A stretch of DNA of 64,000 bases from Streptomyces sp. NBC_00483 (GCF_036013745.1 NZ_CP107880.1:8990001-9054000); one strand, 5' to 3'. Shown: positions 1-8,531, counted from the first letter of the stretch. A program made the numbers and translations. The notes: generated by a model not told the origin, from the sequence alone.

Positions 1-3000
1 CTCCAGGTTGTTGTACGCGTCGCGGCCGTCGCCGAAGTCGTCGAACTGGGCGCCCAGGGTGTTCTCAATACGGTCGCGGCCGCCCGGCTCCGGGGTGTCG
101 GCGGGGGAGCCGTCCTCGTTCGGGCTGCGGCGGGCGGCGACCGTGGGGTTGCCGGCGTACGAATCGGCGAACGCGAGTGCCCCGTCGGGGCAGTTGACGT
201 CGCGGCCCGAGTCGTCGGGGTTTTGGCCGCGGATGTCGTTGAGCCAGGAGCCCTCGCGCGGGTCGGCAGCCTGCTGGAACGAGCCGTCCTCGTTGCGTGG
301 GAATCGTTCCTGCTGCGCGCGGCTGTCGGCGTCGGTCGGGTCGTCGTAGCCGTCCGGGGGGCCGGAAGGGCGAGTTGCCGTGGACGGGGTCGGTTCCGTC
401 GAGTCCTGGTGCTGGTCGGTGCCGTCGTCCGGATTTTGCGTGGAGTCGGTGGAGTCGGTCGCGTCGGTGTCCTGAGAATCCCCGGGATCCTTTGGGGATT
501 CGGAGTCCTGGCTGTCCTGGCTGTCCTGGCTGCCCTGCGCGTCCTGGTCCGTGTCGGACTGCGGGTCTTCCTGGTTCGTCGACTCCGGGGGCTGCGTGGT
601 GTCCGAGTCCAGATCCGGGGTGGCGTCCGTGTCCGGGGTGGAGGTATCGGAGGCCGGGGCCTGATCCGGGGCCGGTTCCTGTGTGGTGTCGGACGACTGG
701 GGGTCGGGCGTGGACTGGTTCGTCGACGAGTCCGGGTCCGAGGTGTTGTTCGTTGTGTCCGGGGTGGTGTTCTCCGCGGACGGCTGCGGCGTCGACGGAG
801 TCAAGAAGTACGGGGTGATCGGATTCCTGTTGGCGTCCAGTGGGGTGTAGAAGACCTCTTGGGCGCCCAGGTGGATCGGGTTCTCGCTGACGACGCCCGT
901 TTGCGGGTCGACGAACAGGACCTGGCCGTTGTGGTTGACCGCCGCGAAGGCGTGGCCGCCACCGCCGGGCCAGTTGACGCCGATCACGGCCGCCGAACCG
1001 TGCCCGGCCTGCGACAGCTCGTGGGCTATTCGCACATACGGGTTGGGGTGGTCCTTGCCCGCGTACGTGCTGGGGGCGCCGGCCCAACGTGCCTGGTTGT
1101 CGACCGAGTCGCGCTCCGCGGAGAAGCGGTTCAGGCTGCCGTCCGGGTTCTGGTCCAGGGTGCGAGGGGCGGACACCGTCGGGCGGCCGAACCATGTCTC
1201 GAGGAACGAACGGGTGCAGTCGGCGCAGTTGTTGGACCGGCCGGGCACGCCAGGGCCACCGTCGTTCTGCAGGCCGGCCCAGTTTCCTTGCCGCGGGTCC
1301 GCGAACACCTGCGGGGTGCCGTCGGGGTTCCTCGGGTGGGCGTTCTCGAGGTCCTGTTGGTGGGCGGGGTCGGGTGTGGTCAGGCCTTCGGACGGGGTGT
1401 TCAGGTCGTTTCGGATGTCCGAGAGGTTGTCTGCCTGGGACGGGGGCGGAGGTGCCGTGGGCTGTTGCTGTTGTTGCTCGTGCTGGTTCTGGTCGGGCGT
1501 CTGGTTGGTGGCGTCCGGCTGTGGGGTGGTCGGCTGGTGGTTGTTCTGGGCCGGCATCCCCTGGCCGTTCGGCGTGGGCGTGGGGGACTGGTGGTCGGAC
1601 GGACGGTTGTCCGGCGGGCGGTTCGTCGGGCGGTCGCCGCGGGGCGGAGTGGTCGGGCGGCTCGGTGTCTCCGTGCGCGGCGTGCTGGTGCGCGGCGGCG
1701 ATGTGGGGCCGTTCTGCTGGGTGTTCCGGGACGGTGTCGTGGGCCGGGTGCTCGGCTGGTCCGTACGCGGTGTTGTTGCGCTGGGCGTGGTGGACCGCGG
1801 TGGCGTCGTGGGGCCGCCCGCTGCCGGTGCCTGCGTCGGGATGGGGCCGGCCGTCGGTGGCGGCATGGCGCCAGGGGGCGGCGTCGAGGGCGGCGCGGAG
1901 GACTGGGCCGCCTGCTGCGGGACGCCCGCGTCAGCGGACTGCGCATTGGACGCTGGGGGTGCCGCCGTGGCGACGCCGCCCATGAGGTCCATGTCCGGGT
2001 CGCTCGGGTCGTGCGGGGTCAGGGACGGGTGTGTCGGCGCGTGGCCCTGGCCGGGACTGGCGTGGGAGGTGGGCGCGTTGCCGGGCATGGCGCCGCTCGG
2101 CATGCGGCCGCTGCCGGTGCCCTGGCTCTGGTTGTCGTTGTTGGTGCCGTCGCCGGAGTCGCCCGGCGTGGGGCCCTGAGCCTGTGCGGGCATGGTGCTG
2201 ACTGAGTCGCGGTCGACCTGGTGCGCAGCGGGGTCGGGGCTGGAGTTGTCCGGCGCGGGGGTGGGCGCGGCCTCGGGCGGCGTGGACGGGGTGGGCTCGG
2301 GATTGCGCTGGTCCGGGATCGACGCACCCTGGCCCGGGCTGGGGGTGTCGGCGCCCTCCGGACGGCTCGGGGCGGCGCCCTCCGGTGTGGTGTCCGGCGT
2401 CGGGGAGGTGCTGACGTCCGGCGTGGTGCCCGTGCTCTCGTTGGGCGAGGGATCGGAGGGCAGGGACGGCTCGTTGCCCGGCGGCGTGTTCGTCGGGGCG
2501 TCTGGGCTGCTGTCTGGACGGGCGGAGTCAGGGGTGGTGTCGGGGGCCGGTCCACCCTCGATGTCAGGTGTCGTGGCGGACGGTGTGGACGAGTCCGGGG
2601 ACGCGCCGGGGGCGGAGGAGTCGGGGCTAGACGAATCCGGGGTGGAGGCGCTGGGGCTCGAGGAGTCCGGCGTGGAGGAGTCGGGGCCGGACGGGTCGCC
2701 GCCCGACGGCTGACTGATGCTGTCCTGGTACGCCTGGGTGCCCACGTCGAACGGGCTGGGTGGGTCGGAGCCACGGCTCGGCGTGGGCGAGGGCGAGGAT
2801 GTGGACGACGAGTTGTCCGGTGAGCCCGTGCCGCCGGTACCGTCCGTGCCGCCGCTCGGCGCCGTACTCGGCGAAGAGGTGTCCGAACCGCCACCCGGCG
2901 GCGACGAGGACGAAGGGCCGCCGATGTCCGGCGCCCTGCGCCCGGAGTCGCCGCCGCTCGAACTCGGCGAAGTACTGGAACCGGACGAGTCGCCCGACGA

Positions 3001-3960
3001 ACTTCCGCCGTTCGAAGGCGAGTTGGACGAACCCGACGAACTGCTGGAGCCGGGGGAGTTGCTGGACGAACTGCCGTCACTGGACGACGAGTTGCTACTC
3101 GACGACGAACCGCCGGAGGACGAGTCGCTGGAGCTGGACGAGTTGGACGAGCTGTCACTGCCAGAGCTCGACGAACTGTCGCCTCCGTCCCCGCCGTCGC
3201 CTCCGCTCAGACCATGGCGGGCGCCGTGCCCCGCCCGGGAGCCCGCGCCGTCGCGCAGTGACTCGCCGAACGTGGAGCCGGAGTTCTCCAGGGCGCTCTT
3301 GCCCTCTTCGTAACCCGTCTTGGCGGTGCGCCCCAGGTCGTAACCGGACTGCTTGCCGAAGTTCTGCTCGACGGTCTGGGCGACCACGTCGGAGATCATG
3401 GCTTCGAGAGCGGAGACGAAGGGTTCCTTGGCGGTCTCCAGCACCGCTTGCAAGATCTGTTGGGCGATCTCCTTGAGGAGCTTGCGCAGGATCAGGCGCG
3501 TGGCGGCGGCCGCGCCCATCGCGCCGATCTCGGACAGGCCCAGGGTGAACGGAGCGGCGACCTGGGCGGCGGCGATCTCGACCGCCAGGATGACCAACTG
3601 GGCGATCACCGCGATCTTCAGCCCGATGATGAGCATCGCCGCGGCGTCCATGCAGATGGCGATCAACTCGGCGCCCTGGCGGGCGTCGTCGAAGTAGCCG
3701 GAGCCGCCGGCGAATTTCTCCCAGGTCTTGTTGAAGCCGTCGATGGAGTCCCCGGCGTTCTCCGCGAGAACGTTGCCGGCGGCGGTTAAGCCGCGGGACT
3801 GGAGGTCCGTCACGTCGGCGGCGAACTGGCGCCAGGTGTTGGCGCACTCCATCATTTTGTCTTCGTCGCCTGTGGGCCAGTCGAAGCCGCACATCTCGAG
3901 AAGCCACTCAAGCCCGTTGGGCAGCATCAAAGCCACGACGAAGACCCCCGTTGTCGCCAT
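1..3960 (-). CDS. Giant polymorphic toxin with tandem papain-fold (Tox-PL) domains, C-terminus cut by window edge
   Basis: An open frame runs without a stop from ATG at 3960 to base 1, so at least 1320 codons; the C-terminus lies outside. Residues 1-260 are helical with a hydrophobic stretch at about 100-150, as in N-termini of type VII-exported toxins. Residues 265-440 are mostly Ser/Gly, and about 440-870 are Pro/Thr/Ser/Asp low-complexity linker. A papain-fold toxin (glutamine deamidase-like) domain follows at about 873-1055, with Cys912 (NNCADC), His1003 (GGGGHAFAAV) and Asp1018 (LFVDPQTG) in the right order. A second Asp/Ser/Gln linker leads to a second copy from about 1220 with Cys1257 (VNCPDG). 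Codon 58 is TTA, so translation may depend on bldA tRNA. The WXG100-like gene lies upstream. Deamidase chemistry is inferred from the family only. Confidence 0.85.
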   Translation of the reverse strand, partial: MATTGVFVVALMLPNGLEWLLEMCGFDWPTGDEDKMMECANTWRQFAADVTDLQSRGLTAAGNVLAENAGDSIDGFNKTWEKFAGGSGYFDDARQGAELIAICMDAAAMLIIGLKIAVIAQLVILAVEIAAAQVAAPFTLGLSEIGAMGAAAATRLILRKLLKEIAQQILQAVLETAKEPFVSALEAMISDVVAQTVEQNFGKQSGYDLGRTAKTGYEEGKSALENSGSTFGESLRDGAGSRAGHGARHGLSGGDGGDGGDSSSSSGSDSSSNSSSSSDSSSGGSSSSSNSSSSDGSSSSNSPGSSSSSGSSNSPSNGGSSSGDSSGSSTSPSSSGGDSGRRAPDIGGPSSSSPPGGGSDTSSPSTAPSGGTDGTGGTGSPDNSSSTSSPSPTPSRGSDPPSPFDVGTQAYQDSISQPSGGDPSGPDSSTPDSSSPSASTPDSSSPDSSAPGASPDSSTPSATTPDIEGGPAPDTTPDSARPDSSPDAPTNTPPGNEPSLPSDPSPNESTGTTPDVSTSPTPDTTPEGAAPSRPEGADTPSPGQGASIPDQRNPEPTPSTPPEAAPTPAPDNSSPDPAAHQVDRDSVSTMPAQAQGPTPGDSGDGTNNDNQSQGTGSGRMPSGAMPGNAPTSHASPGQGHAPTHPSLTPHDPSDPDMDLMGGVATAAPPASNAQSADAGVPQQAAQSSAPPSTPPPGAMPPPTAGPIPTQAPAAGGPTTPPRSTTPSATTPRTDQPSTRPTTPSRNTQQNGPTSPPRTSTPRTETPSRPTTPPRGDRPTNRPPDNRPSDHQSPTPTPNGQGMPAQNNHQPTTPQPDATNQTPDQNQHEQQQQQPTAPPPPSQADNLSDIRNDLNTPSEGLTTPDPAHQQDLENAHPRNPDGTPQVFADPRQGNWAGLQNDGGPGVPGRSNNCADCTRSFLETWFGRPTVSAPRTLDQNPDGSLNRFSAERDSVDNQARWAGAPSTYAGKDHPNPYVRIAHELSQAGHGSAAVIGVNWPGGGGHAFAAVNHNGQVLFVDPQTGVVSENPIHLGAQEVFYTPLDANRNPITPYFLTPSTPQPSAENTTPDTTNNTSDPDSSTNQSTPDPQSSDTTQEPAPDQAPASDTSTPDTDATPDLDSDTTQPPESTNQEDPQSDTDQDAQGSQDSQDSQDSESPKDPGDSQDTDATDSTDSTQNPDDGTDQHQDSTEPTPSTATRPSGPPDGYDDPTDADSRAQQERFPRNEDGSFQQAADPREGSWLNDIRGQNPDDSGRDVNCPDGALAFADSYAGNPTVAARRSPNEDGSPADTPEPGGRDRIENTLGAQFDDFGDGRDAYNNLE

Positions 3961-4033
3961 GTAGTTCGTGTTGTCCCGGCCTTGTGGGCCGGCTCAATCG
4001 GCTTGCGCCGACGCAGAGCCATGCTCATGCCAG

Positions 4034-4087
4034 AGACTACCCACTGGCCCTATGCAACCCTCAACTATCCCGTGTCACAGTGCTGTT
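4034..4087 (-). promoter_or_regulatory. Promoter of the toxin gene with 16-bp upstream box
   Basis: Reading leftward: box AACAGCACTGTGACAC (4087-4072), six bases, then -35 TTGAGG (4064-4059), a 19-bp spacer and -10 TAGTCT (4039-4034), about 75 bp before the toxin ATG. The same box and spacing recur upstream of the WXG100-like gene. A small hairpin (CCGGCC/GGCCGG, 3976-3992) lies in the leader. Promoter function is inferred from the repetition of the layout. Confidence 0.5.
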
Positions 4088-4116
4088 GCAGACGAACCGG
4101 TCCGAAGGCAGCCGGC

Positions 4117-4428
4117 TCAACCGTTGGTTCGGCGCATGCTGCGGTAGAGGTCGATCGCGGAGTCCGGCGGGAAGTTGGGGATGTAGGTGACGGCTCCGTC
4201 GGTCTTGGAGATCACCATGTGGCTGCCGCCCAACGGTGCCTGGGTGCCGGGCGGCGGCGGGGGCATGACAGCGTGGACGAGGAAGCCGATGTCGAACTCC
4301 ACCACGTGCAGCGGCGCCGGGTTTCCTTCCGGATTCAGCACTTCGAATCGGGACCGAGCGGCGGCCAGGGCCTCTTCGGCGGTGGTGGGGACGGGCTGCA
4401 CCGCTTCGGGCGTGCCGGGCTGAGACAC
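4117..4428 (-). CDS. Small acidic protein, candidate immunity protein for the toxin (YrhB/Imm35-like)
   Basis: 103 aa, start chosen at ATG 4428 behind AGGAGAG. It has a short Pro/Thr N-terminus, then a compact domain with the pattern VVEFDIGFLVHAV, GGSHMVISKTDGAVTYIPNFP and AIDLYR. The 'DG-x-V-x-x-x-P-x-x-P, AI-x-x-Y' ending resembles the YrhB/Imm35 immunity family, but I cannot confirm this without a profile search. It sits between the WXG100-like gene (56 bp upstream) and the toxin (156 bp downstream, with its own promoter), the usual place for an immunity or chaperone gene. It could instead be an export chaperone. Confidence 0.6.
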   Translation of the reverse strand: MSQPGTPEAVQPVPTTAEEALAAARSRFEVLNPEGNPAPLHVVEFDIGFLVHAVMPPPPPGTQAPLGGSHMVISKTDGAVTYIPNFPPDSAIDLYRSMRRTNG

Positions 4429-4484
4429 GAACGCTCTCCTATGGGCAATTGAGTGACGGCAAATCAGCCAACGCTGTGAGTCGG

Positions 4485-4955
4485 CTACTTGCTCACGGAC
4501 TTCAGAACGTGGACCTCGCCGCCGAACTGGTTCTCCGGCGTCTGCTCCTTGACCAGAGCCTCGTTGAAGTCCTCGTTCTCCTCGTGGTTCTTCGCCATCC
4601 GCTCCAACGCCTTGCCGATCTCGTTGAGCTTCGTGGCCAGGTGCTCCATCGAGTCCGTCATGCCGTCGCGCAGACCCTCGTAGACCACGCCGAACTTCTC
4701 GCCGAGTTCGTCGTCGCCCCAGGGCGGGGTGCCGGCCTTGTCGCTGAAGGTCGTCATGCCCTTCCAGGCGTCCTGGGCGACGCTCGCGAACGACGTGTCC
4801 TTCGGCGCTTCGCCCCCGCCGCCTCCGCCGTCGCCCTGCGCGGCCAGGCCGTTCTTCAGCCTGGCGGTCGCCTGGTAGAACTCCCTGCCGATGTCGGAGA
4901 AGCTCTGCCCCTCGGCCTTCAGTGTCTCCGGACTGCTCCTGAATCCGTCACCCAT
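4485..4955 (-). CDS. WXG100-like / ESX-associated small secreted protein
   Basis: 156 aa, ATG at 4955. It is helical with a Gly-rich hinge (about residues 42-48). The second half contains TPPWGDDELGEKF followed by YEGLRDGMTDSMEHLATKL and a coiled, heptad-rich KALERMAKNHEENEDF segment. The W-G-D motif and long helices are typical of WXG100-superfamily type VII secretion substrates of Streptomyces, although this copy is longer than the usual 100 residues. It is the first gene of a short operon with the 103-aa protein and has its own promoter, sharing elements with the toxin promoter. It probably partners with or escorts the giant toxin through an ESX apparatus; no ESX ATPase gene is in the window. 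Confidence 0.7.
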   Translation of the reverse strand: MGDGFRSSPETLKAEGQSFSDIGREFYQATARLKNGLAAQGDGGGGGGEAPKDTSFASVAQDAWKGMTTFSDKAGTPPWGDDELGEKFGVVYEGLRDGMTDSMEHLATKLNEIGKALERMAKNHEENEDFNEALVKEQTPENQFGGEVHVLKSVSK

Positions 4956-5023
4956 GACTACGCCCCCGTTTCACCAACCGGCGCCATCTTGCCGCTGGTT
5001 CGCGTCCGTCTCATGTCTACGAC

Positions 5024-5077
5024 AGCGTACCCAGAGGCACTGACAAGCGCTCAACCTCCGGGTGTCACAGTGCTGTT
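5024..5077 (-). promoter_or_regulatory. Promoter of the WXG100-like gene, same architecture as the toxin promoter
   Basis: Leftward: box AACAGCACTGTGACAC (5077-5062), a seven-base gap, -35 TTGAGC (5054-5049), 19-bp spacer, -10 TACGCT (5029-5024). The box is identical over 16 bp to the one before the toxin gene and the -35/-10 spacing is the same, which argues for co-regulation by one factor. Confidence 0.5.
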
Positions 5078-5106
5078 CCGAGACCGGCGGGGGAGCGGGC
5101 CCGGGA

Positions 5107-5538
5107 TCAACCCCGGTGTCCGCCCTGCCCACGCTTCTTCGACCCCGTGAACAAGTTGGTCGAAGGACCGTCGCGCTCGTCGCGCTCCTTCTGCTCCTCC
5201 TCTTCCCGCTTGCGCGCCCACTCCTCGCGCTTCCCGCGCTCGGCCTCGCGGTCCTCCATGGTCTGCGACTCCGCGGCGTGCCGGATCTCGGTCATGCGGT
5301 CGCCCAGTGCGTCCATGTAGCGCGCGTCCTTGATGGCGTCGGTCATGCCCATACGTCCCGACAGGATGCCCTGGGCCATCTCCTGAAGCGGGCCGTTCAC
5401 GTTGGGGTTGTTGGCGAGTGTGCGCAGCGCCTTGTGGAGGCTCTCGGCCTGCTCCGGATCCTGCGCGACGTCCATCAGCTCCGAGTCGTCGATCTCCCGA
5501 TCGCCCGGCCCCGGTCCGCTTCCCGGCCTGTCGGTCAT
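5107..5538 (-). CDS. Conserved hypothetical protein with charged C-terminal helix, toxin-locus partner
   Basis: 143 aa, ATG at 5538 behind AAGGGG. The N-terminal third is Gly/Pro/Asp-rich, the middle (about 20-95) is helical (ELMDVAQDPEQAESLHKALRTLANN, ILSGRMGMTDAIKDARYMDAL), and residues 95-130 form a dense Glu/Arg/Lys helix (EREAERGKREEWARKREEEEQ) ending in a basic Gly-rich tail. No enzyme motif is seen. It has its own TTGACG-N19-TAGGCT promoter. Position next to the WXG100-like gene suggests a helper of the secreted toxin system, but the function is unknown. Confidence 0.65.
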   Translation of the reverse strand: MTDRPGSGPGPGDREIDDSELMDVAQDPEQAESLHKALRTLANNPNVNGPLQEMAQGILSGRMGMTDAIKDARYMDALGDRMTEIRHAAESQTMEDREAERGKREEWARKREEEEQKERDERDGPSTNLFTGSKKRGQGGHRG

Positions 5539-5593
5539 GAGGAACCCCCTTCGAGCCCAGCGGGCCCTTCACCTTCACGCACACCGATCCACG

Positions 5594-5624
5594 AGCCTAT
5601 CCAGCGGACCGCTCGGGCCGTCAA
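5594..5624 (-). promoter_or_regulatory. Promoter of the 143-aa protein gene
   Basis: Leftward -35 TTGACG (5624-5619), 19-bp spacer, -10 TAGGCT (5599-5594). It keeps the same 19-bp spacing as the two neighbouring promoters but lacks their 16-bp box. Confidence 0.4.
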
Positions 5625-5655
5625 CCCGCCCTCATCCACCCACAATTCGCCCGGT

Positions 5656-5886
5656 CTAGCGAGGCGCCTTGGCCGGCTCCGAGGCCCCCGCTTCCTTGAC
5701 GAGGCGGTCGCCGATGGTCAGTGACTCCCACAGGGGCTTGTCCAAGCGGACCTTGATCGTCGAATCGTCCTGCAGGCGGACCTCGACGTAGTGGTAGAGG
5801 TTGGAGCCGTCGGTCGCCCGGCGGGTCTTGTCGATGACGATGCCGTCCCAGGCGTCTTCTTTGCGTACTTTGCGGGATTTGAACAT
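5656..5886 (-). CDS. Short conserved hypothetical protein, OB-like
   Basis: 76 aa from ATG 5886 (MFKSRKVRKEDAWDG). Alternating hydrophobic residues (WDGIVIDKTRR, LYHYVEVRLQDDSTIKVRLDKPLW, LTIGDRLVKEAG) predict a small beta barrel with a basic N-terminus. Similar short proteins (I recall a DUF7489-type family, not verified) occur in Streptomyces. A longer in-frame extension exists upstream but has the Arg/Pro composition of shadow frames and was not used. It is transcribed toward the toxin locus. Function unknown. Confidence 0.6.
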   Translation of the reverse strand: MFKSRKVRKEDAWDGIVIDKTRRATDGSNLYHYVEVRLQDDSTIKVRLDKPLWESLTIGDRLVKEAGASEPAKAPR

Positions 5887-5966
5887 CTCGCCACTGTAGC
5901 GGGCTGCCCGCGTCGGGCTGGTGCAGCCACCCCGGCAGCCCCAGCCCGCCCCAACCTCCCATGTCG

Positions 5967-7451
5967 TTACCGCGGTTCGCCCCGCAGCGGTCGCCCCGGA
6001 AGAGCATCGGGGCGCAGCGCGCCGTCCGAGATCACCGGCACCCCGGCCACGTACAGATGCCGCACCCCACGCGACGCCCGTGTGGGATCCGCATACGTGG
6101 CCGTGTCGGTCACCGCGGCCGGGTCGAGGACCACGAGGTCCGCGTCGGCGCCCACGCCCAGATGCCCCTTGGCGCGGGCGCCGGGGGCCACGTCGTCGAG
6201 GATGCGGGCCGGGAGGTAGGAGCAGCGGCGGAAGGCCTCCAGCCAGGTCCAGGCTCCGGTTTCGCGCACCATCAGGCGGAGCGTCTTGGCGAAGGTTCCG
6301 GCCGTACGAGGGTGTGTCGTGCCGCCGGGTGGCAGGGGCCACCGGGTGCTGTCGTGGCTGCCGTCGGGCCAGAAGACGGGCATCGCGTCGCTGGCGACGA
6401 CGGCGTCGGGGAAGGCGAGTGCCTGCCGCAGCAGGGCCAGGTCGCGCGGGTTGTCCTCGTCGAGGAATTCCAGGAGGCAGGGCGCGCCCGGGTCTTGTGT
6501 GCGGAGCTGCTCCAGGCGGGCTGCGTCCGCGATCCGTTCCCCCGTTTCGACCATGATGACGCTGCTGGGGCCCAGGCCCTTCAGGCGTAGCCGCTCCGGA
6601 GCGATGAAGGCCGCGCCGACGGCCGTGCTGCCCGCTCCGTACGGATAGGCCTCCACTGTGACCCGTGAGCCCGACTGCCGTGATTCCTCAAGGGTGTTGA
6701 GGACGCGGTCGACGTGTCGACCCGAGGTGCTGTTGACGTGGCAGTGGTGCATCGCCGCGCCGGTCTCGGCCGCCGCGATCGCGATCTCCGTGGAGCCGTC
6801 GACAGGGGTGGCCGGATCCATTTCGACCAGTTCCCGTACGTGTGTGAACGTGGGTGCGCCGGCCTTCGCCGCGAGCCGGGCCACGGCCCGGAATTCGGCG
6901 GGCTCGGTGGCGGGCGCGTAGCCCATCAGGATGCCGATCCCGAGTGCGCCTGCCGCCAGCTCGTCCTCCAGCAGGGACAGCCACGCCGCCAACTCGCGCG
7001 GTGACGAGGACCGTTGCCAGCGCGGGTCGCCCAGCACGGCAAGGCTGGACGCGATCCGGGCATCGGGGGTGATGCCGGCGAGAACCTGGGCCCGCGCGCC
7101 GCCCCAGGAGGCGGAGAAGCCGAAGTGGAGCGGGCGGCCCGCGGCGGCGGCCTCGGCGTAGGCCCGCTCGACCGGCATCAGGCCGGCCTCCAGGTCGAGC
7201 GCGGTCGTCACGCCGTCCATGGCCTGCAACCGGTGCCCGGCGATGGAGTGGACGTGGCTGTGCAGGTCGACGAAGCCGGGGCCGATGACGAGCCCGGTGG
7301 CGTCCACCAATTCTGTATCCGTCGGCGGTGCGAGGTCGGTGCCGACGGCGGCGATCTTCCCATCGGCCACGAGCACGTCGGCCGCCCCGTCGAACCCACC
7401 GGCCGGATCGATGACGCGACCGCCCCGGAACAGGGTCCGCATACTCGTCAT
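5967..7451 (-). CDS. N-acyl-D-amino-acid deacylase-family amidohydrolase
   Basis: 494 aa, ATG at 7451 behind AAGGAG. It is an amidohydrolase-superfamily TIM barrel with the D-aminoacylase layout: an N-terminal beta-sandwich strand set ([13 protein letters not shown]), metal motif DLHSHVHS (His64, His66), Glu89, THV (His204), [10 protein letters not shown] (His236/His238) and the late catalytic Asp355 ([10 protein letters not shown]). Such enzymes hydrolyse N-acyl-D-amino acids (for example N-acyl-D-glutamate) or similar amides in the cytosol. The length fits the family (about 480-530). It is divergent from an SDR gene. The exact substrate cannot be read from sequence; D-glutamate-type deacylase is one option. 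Confidence 0.85.
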   Translation of the reverse strand: MTSMRTLFRGGRVIDPAGGFDGAADVLVADGKIAAVGTDLAPPTDTELVDATGLVIGPGFVDLHSHVHSIAGHRLQAMDGVTTALDLEAGLMPVERAYAEAAAAGRPLHFGFSASWGGARAQVLAGITPDARIASSLAVLGDPRWQRSSSPRELAAWLSLLEDELAAGALGIGILMGYAPATEPAEFRAVARLAAKAGAPTFTHVRELVEMDPATPVDGSTEIAIAAAETGAAMHHCHVNSTSGRHVDRVLNTLEESRQSGSRVTVEAYPYGAGSTAVGAAFIAPERLRLKGLGPSSVIMVETGERIADAARLEQLRTQDPGAPCLLEFLDEDNPRDLALLRQALAFPDAVVASDAMPVFWPDGSHDSTRWPLPPGGTTHPRTAGTFAKTLRLMVRETGAWTWLEAFRRCSYLPARILDDVAPGARAKGHLGVGADADLVVLDPAAVTDTATYADPTRASRGVRHLYVAGVPVISDGALRPDALPGRPLRGEPR

Positions 7452-7527
7452 ACTCGTCTCCTTCTGAACGCCCCGCTACGACCTGCTCAGTTCTACTCGG
7501 ACACATGGCGCCTGGTACGTGCCGTAC

Positions 7528-7537
7528 GAAACGTTTC
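7528..7537. promoter_or_regulatory. GAAACGTTTC palindrome in a divergent promoter region
   Basis: A perfect 10-bp palindrome with central CG lies in the 187-bp gap between the amidohydrolase and SDR genes. LacI-family operators often look like this, and a LacI-type gene lies at 53.5 kb, but any link is speculative. Confidence 0.3.
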
Positions 7538-7638
7538 ACAACTCGGCGGATGCATAGGGAAGTTCTGAGGCCGTCGGGGCCAAGGGAAGATCTAGCCCGG
7601 CCTGACTCCGGCCGATCACCGTCTGCTTGACTTCCCGC

Positions 7639-8406
7639 ATGTCAACACACGGTTTGCTCGCTGAGAAGAACATCCTGGTCGCCGGTGCCTCCAGCGGCAT
7701 CGGTGCCGCCGCGGCACGGCTCTTCGCCCGTGAAGGTGCCAGGGTGGGTCTGCTGGCCAGGCGGCAGCAGAATCTTGAGGACCTCGCCGCGGACATCCGT
7801 GCCGAGGGCGGCACCGCCGTGCCGATCGCCGGCGACGTCACCGACCCCGGGGACGTCGAGCGGGCGGTGCGGGTCGTGGTCGAGGAGTTCGGTCGTCTCG
7901 ACGGCGCGTTCAACAACGCCGGCACCGCCACCGTCGGGACCGAACTGCACGAGATGTCCATGGACGATTACGACCTGGTGATGGACACCAATGTGCGGGG
8001 TACCTGGAACTGCCTGCAGCACGAGATCCGCGCCATGCTCGCCTCCGGCGGCGGCTCCATCGTCAACACCTCGAGCGTCGCCGGCCTGGTGTCCACAGGT
8101 GTCGGCGCGCCCTACATGGCTGCCAAGCACGCCGTCATCGGCCTGACCAAGGCCGCCGCCCACGAGTACGGAGAGCGCGGCATCCGCGTCAACGCCCTTG
8201 CGGTCGGCTCCACTTTGACCGAAATGATGGAAGGGGCCATCGCCGGCTCCCCCGGGATCGAGAAGACCTTCTTCGCCCGCGCCATCCAGCAGCGCATGGC
8301 TTCCCCCGACGAGATCGGGCAGGCCGCCGCCTGGCTCCTGAGCGACCGCTCCACCTTCGTCACCGGTGCGACCATGCCCGTGGAGGGCGGGACGCTCGCG
8401 GTCTGA
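7639..8406 (+). CDS. Short-chain dehydrogenase/reductase (SDR)
   Basis: 255 aa from ATG 7639; a TTG 12 bases upstream is possible, and no clear Shine-Dalgarno precedes either. It is a classical SDR: the NAD(P)-binding GASSGIG near the N-terminus, FNNAGT, the catalytic Ser in IVNTSSVAG, YMAAKHAVIG (Tyr-x-x-x-Lys), and a C-terminal VTGATMPVEGG. The Arg pair after strand 2 (LLARR) favours NADP(H). It is divergent from the amidohydrolase. It acts in the cytosol on an unknown alcohol or ketone. A six-fold 10-bp repeat follows its stop. Confidence 0.85.
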   Translation: MSTHGLLAEKNILVAGASSGIGAAAARLFAREGARVGLLARRQQNLEDLAADIRAEGGTAVPIAGDVTDPGDVERAVRVVVEEFGRLDGAFNNAGTATVGTELHEMSMDDYDLVMDTNVRGTWNCLQHEIRAMLASGGGSIVNTSSVAGLVSTGVGAPYMAAKHAVIGLTKAAAHEYGERGIRVNALAVGSTLTEMMEGAIAGSPGIEKTFFARAIQQRMASPDEIGQAAAWLLSDRSTFVTGATMPVEGGTLAV

Positions 8407-8440
8407 TGTGACCGCCCGCATGGCCCTGCGCGCCTTCTCC

Positions 8441-8500
8441 GGGAAGCCCCAGGAAGCCCCGGGAAGTCCTGGGAAGTCCTGGGAAGTCCCGGGAAGCTCC
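8441..8500. repeat. Six tandem 10-bp units between convergent genes
   Basis: Units of the form GGGAAGTCCT (variants GGGAAGCCCC, GGGAAGCTCC) run head to tail from 8441 to 8500 between the SDR and the AfsA-like gene. GGGA and TCCC parts allow multiple short hairpins, so the array may act as a terminator for both strands. Confidence 0.7.
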
Positions 8501-8531
8501 GGGACGAGGGTGCAGGGCCGCTCGCGGCGGT

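Noticed and set aside
223..2205. Long plus-strand frame (660 codons) opposite the toxin gene
   Set aside because: Val/Arg/Gly-rich composition with no motif; it is the mirror of the repetitive Pro/Ser/Thr toxin linker, whose minus-strand frame carries a recognisable domain.
2019..3158. Arg/Pro/Thr-rich minus-strand frame of 379 codons
   Set aside because: Out of frame with the toxin and of shadow composition; the toxin frame runs through the same bases.
2790..3190. Possible DNA tandem repeat or CRISPR-like array in the Ser-coding stretch
   Set aside because: Repetition comes from poly-Ser/Gly codons (tcg, tcc, agc), has no constant repeat/spacer structure and lies inside an open frame.
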